The position numbers and the translations under genes were made by a program. Below, piece after piece: positions 35,995 through 44,933 of a DNA stretch of 64,000 nucleotides. Positions within the stretch are counted from its first letter, which is position 1. Each line of letters starts with the position of its first letter. The stretch is from assembly GCF_900115165.1 (NCBI RefSeq), contig NZ_FOVP01000001.1:248001-312000 (forward strand), read 5' to 3'. A model generated the notes under the pieces. It searched no databases and was not told the DNA's origin. It was given only the letters and a program-made list of their open reading frames with translations. Source of the stretch: Roseovarius lutimaris (GTDB taxonomy: Bacteria; Pseudomonadota; Alphaproteobacteria; Rhodobacterales; Rhodobacteraceae).

Positions 35995-36696
35995 GTGAAG
36001 AAACTGGTGTTGGGACTGGGTGTTGTCATCCTTGGCGGTTTTCTCTTTTGGGTGACCCGCCCGGATGCGTTCGACACCGGCACGCCGCTTCTGGCCAATG
36101 GCAATGCTGTTCACCTGTTGGAGGGGCTCAACACCGAAAACCTGCCGGAAGGCTGGGCGCATCGGAGGTTTTTCCGCATCCCGGCGACAGAGTACCAGAT
36201 GACCAAAGAGGGCGAGACGCCGGTGCTGCGCTGTTCCACCGAGCAGAGCGCGTCGATCCTTGCGCGCGACACGCGAATCGCCCTCGCCGACCTGCCGATA
36301 CTGAGCTGGCGCTGGAAGGTGACCCGGCCGATCGAGAGCAATGTCGATGAGGCCACAGAGGCGGGCGACGATCATCCGCTGCGGCTCTATCTGCGCTTTG
36401 CCAATGAGGCGGGCGAGACGCGCGGCAGTGAGATCATCTGGAGCAACCGCAAGTACAAGCCGGGCGACTACAAGATCATTGGATCGTTTTATCACTATGT
36501 TGCCAATGGGTTGGATGCCAATATAAATGTATGGCATGCACAATCCCTTGACCTACGCCAGCTTTATAGCGACATCGGAGGCACCGGCACACCGACACTT
36601 ACGGTGCTTGGCGTGTTTTGCGACAGCGACAATACCGGCGGGCAAAGTGACGGGATGTTCAGCGATATCACCCTCTCGGCGCCCGCCAAAGGTTAG
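35995..36696 (+). CDS. DUF3047 domain-containing protein
   Basis: 233 residues with an N-terminal signal or membrane anchor (about 3-20, LVLGLGVVILGGFLFWV). The rest is a DUF3047 domain, with LSWRWKVTRPI, DHPLRLYLRFAN, EIIWSNRKYKPGDYKIIGSFYHYV and VLGVFCDSDNTGGQSDGMFSDI. A jelly-roll, possibly carbohydrate- or lipid-binding, periplasmic protein; function unknown. It begins with GTG 35995, with AGGAG nine bases ahead; no in-frame ATG gives the leader. Confidence 0.82.
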   Translation: MKKLVLGLGVVILGGFLFWVTRPDAFDTGTPLLANGNAVHLLEGLNTENLPEGWAHRRFFRIPATEYQMTKEGETPVLRCSTEQSASILARDTRIALADLPILSWRWKVTRPIESNVDEATEAGDDHPLRLYLRFANEAGETRGSEIIWSNRKYKPGDYKIIGSFYHYVANGLDANINVWHAQSLDLRQLYSDIGGTGTPTLTVLGVFCDSDNTGGQSDGMFSDITLSAPAKG

Positions 36697-36746
36697 GCCA
36701 AGACCGCCCCCGGCAACGCATCAGAATCGGCGATATCCGATTTGAC

Positions 36747-37958
36747 TTAGGTGAACCGGCGCAACGCCAGAACCGCGTTGAGACCGCCAAAGGCAAAGGC
36801 ATTGCTGAGCGCGACATCGACCTTCGCCTCGCGCGCGACATTGGGCACCACGTCAAGCGCGCACTCCGGGTCAGGTTCTTGATAGCCGATGGTGGGCGCT
36901 ATGATACCGTCGCGCAGCGCCATGATACAGGCCAGCAATTCCACCGCCCCGGTGCCGCCAATAAGATGGGCATGCATGGATTTGGTCGATGAAATCATAA
37001 GCCTGTCGGCATGCGCCCCGAACACATCGGCCACGGCGGCGCTTTCGGTCTTGTCATTGGCGGCGGTGCCGGTGCCATGTGCGTTGATATAGCCGACCTC
37101 GTCGCGGTTGATCCGCGCATCCTTCAGCGCGCCCTGCATCGCCCGCGCCGCGCCCTGCTTTGAGGGCATCACGATATCCGAGGCATCCGAGGTCATGGCA
37201 AACCCCGCCACCTCGGCCAGGATTTCGGCGCCGCGCTTGCGGGCATGCTCGTAGTCCTCGAAGACGAAAATCGCCGCGCCCTCGCCCTGCACCATGCCGT
37301 TGCGATTGGCCGAAAACGGACGGCAGGCATCGCGGCTCATGACGCGCAGCCCCTCCCAGGCCTTGACCCCGCCAAAGCACAGCATCGATTCCGACCCGCC
37401 GGTGACCATCACCGGGGTGATGCCGCCATGCACCATCTGAAACGCCTGCGCCATGGCGTGATTGGACGAGGCGCAAGCGGTCGAAACGGTAAAGCTTGGT
37501 CCCTTGAGGTTGAACTCCATCGACAGATGGCTGGCGGCGGCATTGTTCATCAATTTGGGCACCACAAAGGGATGCACCCGGTTCTTGCCGTCCTCATAGA
37601 CCGAGCGGTAATTCTCGTCGAGGGTGGTCATGCCGCCGCCCGAATTGCCAAGGATCACCCCGGCCCGCGCCGCCAGCTCGCCGGAAAACTCAAGCCCGGC
37701 TTGCGCAATCGCCTCGCGCGCGGCGATCAGGGTGAACTGGGTAAAGCGGTCAAACAGCGCAAGCTGCTGGCGGTTGAAGCGGGTTTCGGGGTCGTAGTTC
37801 TTGACCTGCCCGCCGATGCGGATCGACAGGCGCTCGACATCGCGAAATTCAAGCTCGGAAATCCCGCACCGGCCTTCGCGCATCGCCTCAAGGGTCTGCG
37901 GCACCGTGGCGCCAAGCGCGTTGATCGTGCCCGCGCCGGTGATGACAACGCGTTTCAC
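36747..37958 (-). CDS. Beta-ketoacyl-ACP synthase (FabF-like, lipid A/VLCFA-type context)
   Basis: 403 residues of the KAS II family. Active-site Cys162 in STACASSNHA, His294 in NAHGTGT and His331 in KSMHAHLIGGTGAVELL form the Cys-His-His triad; the last motif departs from the usual TGH. It elongates an acyl chain on an acyl carrier protein. It starts with GTG 37958, overlapping by four bases the dedicated ACP gene, with lpxD next upstream. It looks like a specialised rather than a housekeeping FabF, probably for long acyl chains of lipid A. Confidence 0.88.
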   Translation of the reverse strand: MKRVVITGAGTINALGATVPQTLEAMREGRCGISELEFRDVERLSIRIGGQVKNYDPETRFNRQQLALFDRFTQFTLIAAREAIAQAGLEFSGELAARAGVILGNSGGGMTTLDENYRSVYEDGKNRVHPFVVPKLMNNAAASHLSMEFNLKGPSFTVSTACASSNHAMAQAFQMVHGGITPVMVTGGSESMLCFGGVKAWEGLRVMSRDACRPFSANRNGMVQGEGAAIFVFEDYEHARKRGAEILAEVAGFAMTSDASDIVMPSKQGAARAMQGALKDARINRDEVGYINAHGTGTAANDKTESAAVADVFGAHADRLMISSTKSMHAHLIGGTGAVELLACIMALRDGIIAPTIGYQEPDPECALDVVPNVAREAKVDVALSNAFAFGGLNAVLALRRFT

Positions 37959-38212
37959 GACTGTTCTTTTACCAACCGTTCGATGCCCGCGATGATCGTG
38001 CGCACCGATGAGATGTCGAAATCGCTTTCGCTTGGTTCATTGGCGTTGAAGGGGACGGATATATCGAACTCTTCCTCGATGGCGAAAATGCTTTCGACAA
38101 GGCCAAGGCTGTCGATGCCGAGATCCTCAAGCGTGTTGTCAAGCGCCACATCCGATGGTTCCAATACCGCCTGTTCGGCGATGATGGCGATGACGCGATC
38201 TTTGATGCTCAT
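37955..38212 (-). CDS. Acyl carrier protein (specialised)
   Basis: 85 residues. The phosphopantetheine attachment site is Ser35 in DLGIDSLGLVESIFAIEEEF; the acidic helix II is intact. It departs from AcpP (DSLDTVEL) and resembles the AcpXL type used for very long chain lipid A acylation in Rhizobiales, though that assignment is not certain. Translationally coupled to the ketosynthase, with lpxD 42 bases upstream. Confidence 0.88.
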   Translation of the reverse strand: MSIKDRVIAIIAEQAVLEPSDVALDNTLEDLGIDSLGLVESIFAIEEEFDISVPFNANEPSESDFDISSVRTIIAGIERLVKEQS

Positions 38213-38254
38213 GGTTTTGGTCTTTCCGCAGTGAACCGGTGTTTGACCCCGGAT

Positions 38255-39346
38255 TTAGGTATTATGAGGCGGCTTTGAAACAGTTTTTTTAAGGCTTGAG
38301 ACATCATCGAGCAAACGCCGCAAGCGGCGCACGCCTTTGAACGCCCCTATGGCGGTCTCCATTTTCATCGCCGGATAGCCAAGCATCACCCGCCCCGCAG
38401 GGATATTGGCCAAAACGATCGTGCCGCCGCCGGTGATCACATTGTCGCCAATAAAGATGTTGTCGCTGACGCCGGTTTTGCCGGCCAGCACCACGTTGTT
38501 GCCAATGCGCACCGAGCCCGCGATGCCGGTGTGACCACAGAGCAGGCAATCGGTGCCGATACTCACGTTGTGGCCGATCATCACCAGATTGTCGATCTTT
38601 GTGCCAGTGCCGATTGTGGTGTCGCGAATGGTGCCGCGATCCACCGTGCTATTGGCGCCGATCTCGACATCGTCGCCGATGATGACGCTGCCAAGACTAT
38701 GAATCCGGGCCCAGCTTTGCGCCCCGCCTCTGCCCTGATCGCCCAGGCTGGCGCGGGCGGCCTCAACACCTGATGTTTCCGGCGTCACAAAGGAAAACCC
38801 GTCGCCGCCAATCACCGCCCCCGGCTGAGCGATAAAGCGCGCGCCAATGACCACGCGCGCGCCGATCCGCACGCCTTCGCGCAAGTGCGCGCCCTCGCCG
38901 ATCCGGGCATCGTTGCCAATGCAGGTTTGCGGGCCGATGATTGAATTCCTGCCGATCCTCGCGCCCTTGCCGATCACCGCCAGCGGCCCGACGCTTACCC
39001 CTTCGCCGAGGTCGGCCTCGGGATCAATCACCGCCGAAGGGTGAACACCCCTGCCCCAGCCCTGACCGGGATCAAACAGGGCGGTGAGACCCGCCATCAC
39101 ATGGCGCGGTCGCGGCGCCATTATCGCGGCCTTGAGGCCGAGTGCCTGCCAATCGTCGCCTGCGCTGATCACGGCGGCCACCGCGCCGCCCTGCGCAAGG
39201 GCATCGCGATACGCGCGCGTCATCGCAAGCGCCAGATGGCGCGGGCCCGCATCATTGGGTTCGGCCAGGCCATCCACCTCAAGATCAACGGCGCCAAAGG
39301 CCTTCGCCCCAAGCGCCGTTGCAATCTGTTGAATGGTATAGACCAT
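38255..39346 (-). CDS. lpxD: UDP-3-O-acylglucosamine N-acyltransferase
   Basis: 363 residues. N-terminal uridine-binding domain (about 1-100), then left-handed beta-helix hexapeptide repeats (about 105-320) with the catalytic His in GHNVSIG and [20 protein letters not shown], and a C-terminal helix. It adds the second 3-hydroxyacyl chain in lipid A synthesis. AAGGGGG precedes the ATG. The usual bamA-fabZ-lpxA neighbours are absent; here lpxD heads a group with an ACP and a ketosynthase, suggesting coordinated lipid A acyl supply. Confidence 0.94.
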   Translation of the reverse strand: MVYTIQQIATALGAKAFGAVDLEVDGLAEPNDAGPRHLALAMTRAYRDALAQGGAVAAVISAGDDWQALGLKAAIMAPRPRHVMAGLTALFDPGQGWGRGVHPSAVIDPEADLGEGVSVGPLAVIGKGARIGRNSIIGPQTCIGNDARIGEGAHLREGVRIGARVVIGARFIAQPGAVIGGDGFSFVTPETSGVEAARASLGDQGRGGAQSWARIHSLGSVIIGDDVEIGANSTVDRGTIRDTTIGTGTKIDNLVMIGHNVSIGTDCLLCGHTGIAGSVRIGNNVVLAGKTGVSDNIFIGDNVITGGGTIVLANIPAGRVMLGYPAMKMETAIGAFKGVRRLRRLLDDVSSLKKTVSKPPHNT

Positions 39347-39373
39347 GGCTGCCCCCTTCGCTTGAAGGAGTAT

Positions 39374-40987
39374 TTAGCCCTGAACCGCGCCCAGCGAAAC
39401 CCCTGCCTTTTCGAGCGCCTGCCAGATCCTGGCATCCCGCCCATAGACGTCATCGCGGTACTGGGTGCGCCCCTTCGCCTTGGTAAAGGCGGTGCGATAG
39501 ATAAGATGCACCGGCACCTGGGTCTTGAGCGGCACATGCGTCTCACGACCGGTGTTCAGCACCGAATGGAAAAAAGTCTTGGGATCGTCTTCCTGTTTGG
39601 ACAAAAGCTGATAGGCGAAATCAAACGGTTGTTGCAGACGAATGCAGCCATGGCTGAAATCCCGCTTTTCGCGGGCAAACAGCGCCTTTTGCGGCGTGTC
39701 ATGCAGGTAGATGTTGTACTTGTTGGGAAAGATGAACTTGACCAGCCCAAGCGCATTGCGCGTCGAGGGCGGCTGTTTGATCGCAAACGGGAAATTGCGC
39801 GCGTTATAGGCACCGAAATTCACCGCGCCCCGGCTTACCTCGCGCCCACGGCTATCGTAGAGGCGAAGATGCGAGGCGGCGTTGCGATTGCGCTTCATCT
39901 GCGGCAGGTATTCGTTGACGGCGATCGAGCGCGGCACATGCCAGGTGGGGTTTATCACCAGATGCTCCATCACGTCGGAAAACTCGGGGCTGCGCCGGTC
40001 GCTTGCGTTCTTGCCGATCACGGCGCGGGTCTCGAAGGTCAGGTGATCATCATCCATGATGCGGGCGCTGAAATCGGTGAGATTGACAAGAATATGCCGT
40101 TTGCCCCGGTTCGGCGTCAGCCAGCGTTCCCGTTCCATCGCGACGATCACGGATTTAAGGCGTTCTTGCATCGAAACGTTGAGCGCGGCAATCGTGCTTG
40201 CGCCCGCAACACCGTCCTGCTCAAGCCCATGGTCGGCTTGAAATGCCTGAACTGCGGTTTGAACGGAGGCATCATAATGCTGGCTTGCGCTGCGTGCGAG
40301 GTAGCCCATCCGGATCAGACGATTGCGTAGCGCCACCACGGGCGCCCCCGCCGCGCCGGGTTTGAGGATGCTGGCGGGCACCGTCGCGCCCCATCCGCCC
40401 TGCGCCATCAAATGCTCAAGCCGCAGTTTTTCCTTCATCAGGCGGGCATATTCATTGCCCTGCGGCGCAAGTGTGCGGAAGAATGCACGCGGTTCGGTGG
40501 TGGTAAGACCGGTCAGATTGGTGATCGGGTCGACATAAAGCACCTCGCGCTTGATGTCGTTGTCGACCTTCGAGGGCACCAGAACACCGCTTTGCATGTC
40601 GCGCGCAAGCCGCAGGAAGGTGCGGCTCAACTCGCCCTCGATCAGGCCCAGATCACGGCTTGAACGCGCGGCTCCCATCCGCTCCATCAGGCCCGCAAGA
40701 TCATAGCGGGCGGCCGGCAGACCATGCAGATCAACCTCGCTCAACGTGCGCACAAGCGCCTTGCGGCGGGCGCGATCCCCGGCGCTATCGCCGGTCCAGA
40801 TCGGGGCAAACCCATTGTCCCTGTAAAACCCGGCAAGATCACGGTCGCTCGCCACGGTTTCGGCCAGGGCCTGGCGAAAGGCGGTGACCTGCGCCATGGC
40901 GGGATGGCCGGTAAATACCGTGGTCAAACTTATAGCGGCGGCTGCCATCAGCAAGCCAAAATCGCGGCGGGTCTTCGCCAAGGTCAT
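39374..40987 (-). CDS. L,D-transpeptidase of the YcbB/LdtD type
   Basis: 537 residues. Twin-arginine-like leader TRRDFGLLMAAAA then a signal region cut near PAMAQ. A helical scaffold domain (about 40-230), a peptidoglycan-binding domain (about 215-275, LRNRLIRMGYLA, AVQAFQADHGLEQDGVAG) and a YkuD catalytic domain (about 300-480) with HGC in DFSHGCIRLQQPFDFA, catalytic Cys at about 448. It makes 3-3 cross-links in peptidoglycan. Divergently paired with an M15-like endopeptidase gene, as E. coli ycbB lies next to ycbK. Confidence 0.92.
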   Translation of the reverse strand: MTLAKTRRDFGLLMAAAAISLTTVFTGHPAMAQVTAFRQALAETVASDRDLAGFYRDNGFAPIWTGDSAGDRARRKALVRTLSEVDLHGLPAARYDLAGLMERMGAARSSRDLGLIEGELSRTFLRLARDMQSGVLVPSKVDNDIKREVLYVDPITNLTGLTTTEPRAFFRTLAPQGNEYARLMKEKLRLEHLMAQGGWGATVPASILKPGAAGAPVVALRNRLIRMGYLARSASQHYDASVQTAVQAFQADHGLEQDGVAGASTIAALNVSMQERLKSVIVAMERERWLTPNRGKRHILVNLTDFSARIMDDDHLTFETRAVIGKNASDRRSPEFSDVMEHLVINPTWHVPRSIAVNEYLPQMKRNRNAASHLRLYDSRGREVSRGAVNFGAYNARNFPFAIKQPPSTRNALGLVKFIFPNKYNIYLHDTPQKALFAREKRDFSHGCIRLQQPFDFAYQLLSKQEDDPKTFFHSVLNTGRETHVPLKTQVPVHLIYRTAFTKAKGRTQYRDDVYGRDARIWQALEKAGVSLGAVQG

Positions 40988-41314
40988 AGATTTCCCCTTA
41001 AAACAAACAGTTCACTGATATGATTATATCCTGTTAGATAATGGGCTCTCAATTTTTTCCTAACACTTTGCTGTCAACTTTATGCGCAGGGTCGTGACTG
41101 CGGCCAAAATGCAGCGTGGATTGCGCAATTCGGACACAGACCCGAATATTTGCGCGAAAACTTGCCGAAAACCCTTGATGCTGACGCAGGTCGTCAAATC
41201 AGGACTTGGTGGATGATTCTTGATGTGCAATAAAGTGCAGACATCTGGGGATGATATGGCAAAGCCACGGTACAGTGGCAACTTAGGTAGGCGACGGGAC
41301 AGGCGCTAGACACA
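40988..41314. other. Divergent promoter region between L,D-transpeptidase and DUF882 genes
   Basis: 327 bases with no gene. AT-rich near the transpeptidase start (TGATATGATTATATCC). It contains the small dyad CCACGGTACAGTGG near 41261. No operator could be identified with confidence. Confidence 0.4.
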
Positions 41315-41887
41315 ATGACGAAGCTTATGAGCTCGCAGAGCATGACGCGGCGCGCGGTATTGGGTGCATTTGCAGCCACCGCAGTAGCAGCAGCACCCAC
41401 TTTCTCCAACGCAGCAGGCTTTCTGCGAGGCGCAGGCGACATTCGCCGCATCCGCATGACATCGCCGCGCACCGGGGAAAAGATGGACACCATCTATTGG
41501 ATCGAAGGCGAATACCTGCACGAGGCGGTTCGCGAAATCTCGTTGTTCATGCGCGACTGGCGCACCGATGGCGTCAAGAATATCGACACCCGGACGATTG
41601 ATATCCTCGCCGCGAGCCACAATCTTTTGGACGCGAGCGAACCCTATACCCTGCTAAGCGGATATCGCAGCCCGAAGACCAACGCGATGCTGCGCAGCCG
41701 GTCGCGCGGTGTGGCCAAGAATTCGCGTCACATGATCGGTCAGGCCGCTGACCTGCGCCTTGGAAGCCGCTCGGTCAGCCAGATTTATCGCGCCGGCGTG
41801 GCCTGTGGCGGTGGCGGCGTTGGCCGTTATTCAAGCAGCAATTTCGTCCACATGGATTGCGGCCCTGTGCGGAGCTGGGGCCGGTAA
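41315..41887 (+). CDS. DUF882/M15-like murein endopeptidase (YcbK/MepK type)
   Basis: 190 residues with a Tat signal (TRRAVLGAFAATAVAAAP, cleaved near NAAG). The catalytic domain keeps the zinc ligands His139 and Asp146 (SRHMIGQAADLRL) and His179 (NFVHMDCG), plus GYRSPKTNAMLRSRS. E. coli MepK cleaves the 3-3 cross-links formed by L,D-transpeptidases, so this protein probably balances its divergent neighbour. Start could also be the in-frame ATG at 41342. Confidence 0.88.
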   Translation: MTKLMSSQSMTRRAVLGAFAATAVAAAPTFSNAAGFLRGAGDIRRIRMTSPRTGEKMDTIYWIEGEYLHEAVREISLFMRDWRTDGVKNIDTRTIDILAASHNLLDASEPYTLLSGYRSPKTNAMLRSRSRGVAKNSRHMIGQAADLRLGSRSVSQIYRAGVACGGGGVGRYSSSNFVHMDCGPVRSWGR

Positions 41888-41917
41888 CCCTGCTCTCTCA
41901 CATCTCTGCAACACGCA

Positions 41918-41945
41918 AAAGGCCGGTCCCTTTGGACCGGCCTTT
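41918..41945. terminator. Bidirectional terminator between DUF882 gene and lipA
   Basis: AAAGGCCGGTCC (41918-41929), loop CTTT, GGACCGGCCTTT (41934-41945): perfect 12-bp stem serving two convergent genes. Confidence 0.9.
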
Positions 41946-41969
41946 GTGTTTTGATGGGGCCTTGTGACC

Positions 41970-42917
41970 TCAGGCGAATTTGGCGTTGCGCGCCGCTTGA
42001 AGCCGGGCAAAATCATCGCCCGCATGATAGCTTGAGCGGGTCAGCGGCGAGGCCGAAACCATCAGGAACCCCTTGCCATAGGCAGCCTTTTCATAGGCCG
42101 CAAACTCATCCGGGTGAACAAAGCGATCCACCGCGTGGTGTTTCGGCGTCGGTTGCAGATACTGCCCGATGGTCAGGAAATCGATTCCCGCCGCGCGCAT
42201 GTCATCCATTACCTGATGCACGGCCTGGCGGTCTTCACCGAGACCGACCATGATGCCCGATTTGGTGAACATGCTCGGATCGATATCCTTGACCCGCTGC
42301 AACAGGCGCAGACTGTGAAAATAACGCGCACCGGCACGCACCTCTGGGTAAAGGCCGGGCACGGTTTCAAGGTTGTGGTTGAACACATCCGGCTTGGCCT
42401 TGACGACAACCTCAAGCACCTCGGGGGCGCAATGCAGGAAGTCGGGCGTCAGGATTTCGATCGTGGTGCCGGGGCTGCGATGGCGAATGGCACGGATGGT
42501 CTGGGCAAAATGCTCGGCACCGCCGTCGTTGATATCATCGCGGTCCACACTGGTCACGACCACATGTTTCAGGCCAAGTTTCTGCACCGCATCGGCGACG
42601 CGGCCCGGCTCGAAGGCATCAAGGTCTTCGGGCGGTTTGCCGGTCGCAATATTGCAAAAGCTACAGGCGCGGGTACAGACCTCGCCCATGATCATCATGG
42701 TGGCGTGGCCCTGGCTCCAGCATTCACCGGCATTGGGACAGCCGGCCTCTTCGCAAACCGTGACAAGCTTGTGCTCGCGCATGATCTTGTGGGTTTCGAA
42801 ATAGCCCTTGCTGGTCGGCGCCTTGACGCGAATCCAGTCCGGCTTTTTGGGCTGAACATTGTCGGGCCGATGCGCCTTTTCGGGGTGACGTTGCCCGGGT
42901 ATCTTGAGATCACGCAC
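41970..42917 (-). CDS. lipA: Lipoyl synthase
   Basis: 315 residues. Auxiliary 4Fe-4S cluster Cys55, Cys60, Cys66 in [13 protein letters not shown], radical-SAM Cys81, Cys85, Cys88 in CTRACSFC, and the C-terminal RSSYHAGD Ser ligand. It inserts sulfur at C6 and C8 of octanoyl-protein to form lipoyl groups needed by pyruvate dehydrogenase and the like. I chose GTG 42917 (RBS GGGGAAAA), which gives the conserved [20 protein letters not shown] start; a 25-codon in-frame extension upstream has no family character. Confidence 0.95.
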   Translation of the reverse strand: MRDLKIPGQRHPEKAHRPDNVQPKKPDWIRVKAPTSKGYFETHKIMREHKLVTVCEEAGCPNAGECWSQGHATMMIMGEVCTRACSFCNIATGKPPEDLDAFEPGRVADAVQKLGLKHVVVTSVDRDDINDGGAEHFAQTIRAIRHRSPGTTIEILTPDFLHCAPEVLEVVVKAKPDVFNHNLETVPGLYPEVRAGARYFHSLRLLQRVKDIDPSMFTKSGIMVGLGEDRQAVHQVMDDMRAAGIDFLTIGQYLQPTPKHHAVDRFVHPDEFAAYEKAAYGKGFLMVSASPLTRSSYHAGDDFARLQAARNAKFA

Positions 42918-43126
42918 GAAATTTTCCCCGCGAATGGTTTGGTAACATTCATCTACTATAAAACATGGCGATGGGAAGTGCCAGTAATGCAACGCCGTTA
43001 CCCGGTGGCCGCATCCACGTAAAGGGTAGTCATCGCACTTAGCAAGTGACCCGAGTGTTACCGGCCCGTGCCCTGATGGGGGGCGGGTCGCGTAACCCGT
43101 GTTTCAGGCCCAAAGCTCCCCGGAGG

Positions 43127-44053
43127 TCAGAGACGCCGCGCCGTGTCGATAAGCGATTGACCGACCGCCTGAAGCACCTCTGCCAATTTGGCAAACCACG
43201 CCTCATTCTGCGAACTTTTCCGTCGCACAACCGCGATGCGGCGGGCCGGTTCGGGGTTGGAAAACCGACGCAGATGCATGCCGGGCGCCGCTCTTTGTTC
43301 GATACTGGCGGCGATTTCCGGCATCAGGGTCAGGCCAAACCCCGCCTCGACCAACCGCGACAGCGTGGCCAGCGAAGACGCCCCCATATCAATCTGCGCA
43401 TGACCGCGCCCGCGCCCGCAGACCTCCAGCGCCTGATCGGTCAGGCAATGCCCATCCTCAAGCAACAACAGCGGGCTTTGATCAAGCGCCGACGGGCGCA
43501 ACGCCTCGACGGCCGGGCCAAGCGCGGCCAAGCGCGCCGCCGAGCCGGCCAAAAGAAAGCGATCCTCGAACAGCGGCCATTCCGTCAACCCCTCGGCCGC
43601 GACCGGAAGCGCGACGATGGCCGCGTCAAGCTGGCCGCTCTGCACCTCTTGAATAAGCTGGTCGGTCTTGGCCTCGCGCACTTGGACATCAAGCGAGATG
43701 TCGCGACTGCGCAGCGCCTCAAGCGCGGCGGGCAGGATATAGGGCGCGATCGTCGGGATGATGCCAAGCGACAACCGCCCGGTCAGCCCGCCTTGCCAGC
43801 GCGCGGCCTCGTTCAACGCCTGCATTTCGCCAAGAACCCGCGTGGCATGGGTGAGAATCAGGCGGCCGAACGGCGTCAGCACCACGTCGCGCGCCCGCCG
43901 CTCGACCAGCTTTTCACCAAGCGCCGCCTCCATCTCGCGGATTTGCACGGAAAGGGCGGGTTGTGAAATGCTGACCACCTCGGCGGCGCGGCCGAAATTG
44001 CGCTGCTCGGAGAGCGCCTTGAAATAGCTGAGTTGGCGAAGCGTGATATTCAT
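43127..44053 (-). CDS. oxyR: Hydrogen peroxide-sensing LysR regulator OxyR
   Basis: 308 residues. Winged HTH at 1-65 (RNFGRAAEVVSISQPALSVQIREMEAALG) and an OxyR effector domain with the redox pair Cys203 and Cys212 in EDGHCLTDQALEVC, spaced nine apart exactly like E. coli Cys199/Cys208. It should activate peroxide defence when these form a disulfide. The divergent neighbour is a VIT-type iron/manganese transporter rather than a catalase, which hints at metal control as part of its regulon. Confidence 0.93.
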   Translation of the reverse strand: MNITLRQLSYFKALSEQRNFGRAAEVVSISQPALSVQIREMEAALGEKLVERRARDVVLTPFGRLILTHATRVLGEMQALNEAARWQGGLTGRLSLGIIPTIAPYILPAALEALRSRDISLDVQVREAKTDQLIQEVQSGQLDAAIVALPVAAEGLTEWPLFEDRFLLAGSAARLAALGPAVEALRPSALDQSPLLLLEDGHCLTDQALEVCGRGRGHAQIDMGASSLATLSRLVEAGFGLTLMPEIAASIEQRAAPGMHLRRFSNPEPARRIAVVRRKSSQNEAWFAKLAEVLQAVGQSLIDTARRL

Positions 44054-44207
44054 ATCGGAAAGTTATGCAAATCCCGAAAAACTACAAGTCTGGATTATCA
44101 CGCTGCGCGCGCGCCCTGCCCGCACCTATGTCGCAGCCTTGCCGCTTGCGGCGCCAGAGCGACAGCCTATGCTGACGCAACCCCGCAAAACACCCCGAGG
44201 CGCGATC

Positions 44208-44933
44208 ATGGACAGGCAGGCAGAACGGCGCGACGGCCAGACCCTTGGGCGCGCGCAGGAACATCTCAAACAGATCGTTTTTGGCGGCACCGACGGCATT
44301 GTCACCACATTCGCCATCGTCGCGGGCTTTGCCGGCGCACAGGCCGAAGGCGTGGCCCAGATCGGCGGCTTGGCGGTGCTGGTGTTCGGGCTGGCCAATC
44401 TTTTTGCCGATGCCGTCAGCATGGGGCTGGGCGAGTTTTTGTCCCTGCGCGCGCAGCACGATCTTTACCGCGCGCGCCGGGCCTCTGGCCTGCGTGATCT
44501 TGCCGAGCATCCGGGAGGGCAAACCGCGCTCATGACCAGGATCCTGACCGCGCGGGGCCTGTCGGACAGTGAAGCCAGAACAACGGCAAACATCCTTGCG
44601 CGTCATCCCGGCGCGATGACCGAACTTATTCTCAATTACGAATTGGGGTTGCGGGATCCCGATGATGAAAGCCCTGTTTTGAACGGGCTTTTCACCTTTT
44701 CGGCCTTTGTCGCCTTCGGGGTTGTGCCACTGGTGCCCTATCTCATGTTCGATGCCACGGCGCAGACCACGCGCTGGTCGGTGGCGGCGACACTGGGGGC
44801 GCTGATCCTGCTCGGCCTGTTACGGTGGAGCGCGACTGGCGAGCGGTTGTTGCGGACCCTCGGCGAGACCGTGCTTGTCGGCACGGTCTGCGCGCTTGTG
44901 GCTTTTGTGGTGGGGGCGCTGGTCGGCGGTTAA
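44208..44933 (+). CDS. VIT1/CCC1 family iron/manganese transporter
   Basis: 241 residues with about five membrane segments. The N-terminal helix has QIVFGGTDGIVTTFAIVAGFAGA, then LFADAVSMGLGEFLSLRAQHDLY, typical of VIT proteins, a cytoplasmic metal-binding helix bundle (about 85-150) and three C-terminal segments. It exports or sequesters Fe2+ or Mn2+. ATG 44208 has GAGG upstream; earlier in-frame codons run into the oxyR promoter. Divergent from oxyR with 154 bases between starts. Confidence 0.9.
   Translation: MDRQAERRDGQTLGRAQEHLKQIVFGGTDGIVTTFAIVAGFAGAQAEGVAQIGGLAVLVFGLANLFADAVSMGLGEFLSLRAQHDLYRARRASGLRDLAEHPGGQTALMTRILTARGLSDSEARTTANILARHPGAMTELILNYELGLRDPDDESPVLNGLFTFSAFVAFGVVPLVPYLMFDATAQTTRWSVAATLGALILLGLLRWSATGERLLRTLGETVLVGTVCALVAFVVGALVGG

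Noticed and set aside
43020-43126. Possible tRNA or structured RNA between lipA and oxyR
   Set aside because: GC-rich partial hairpins only; no T-loop sequence, no cloverleaf and no T-tract.
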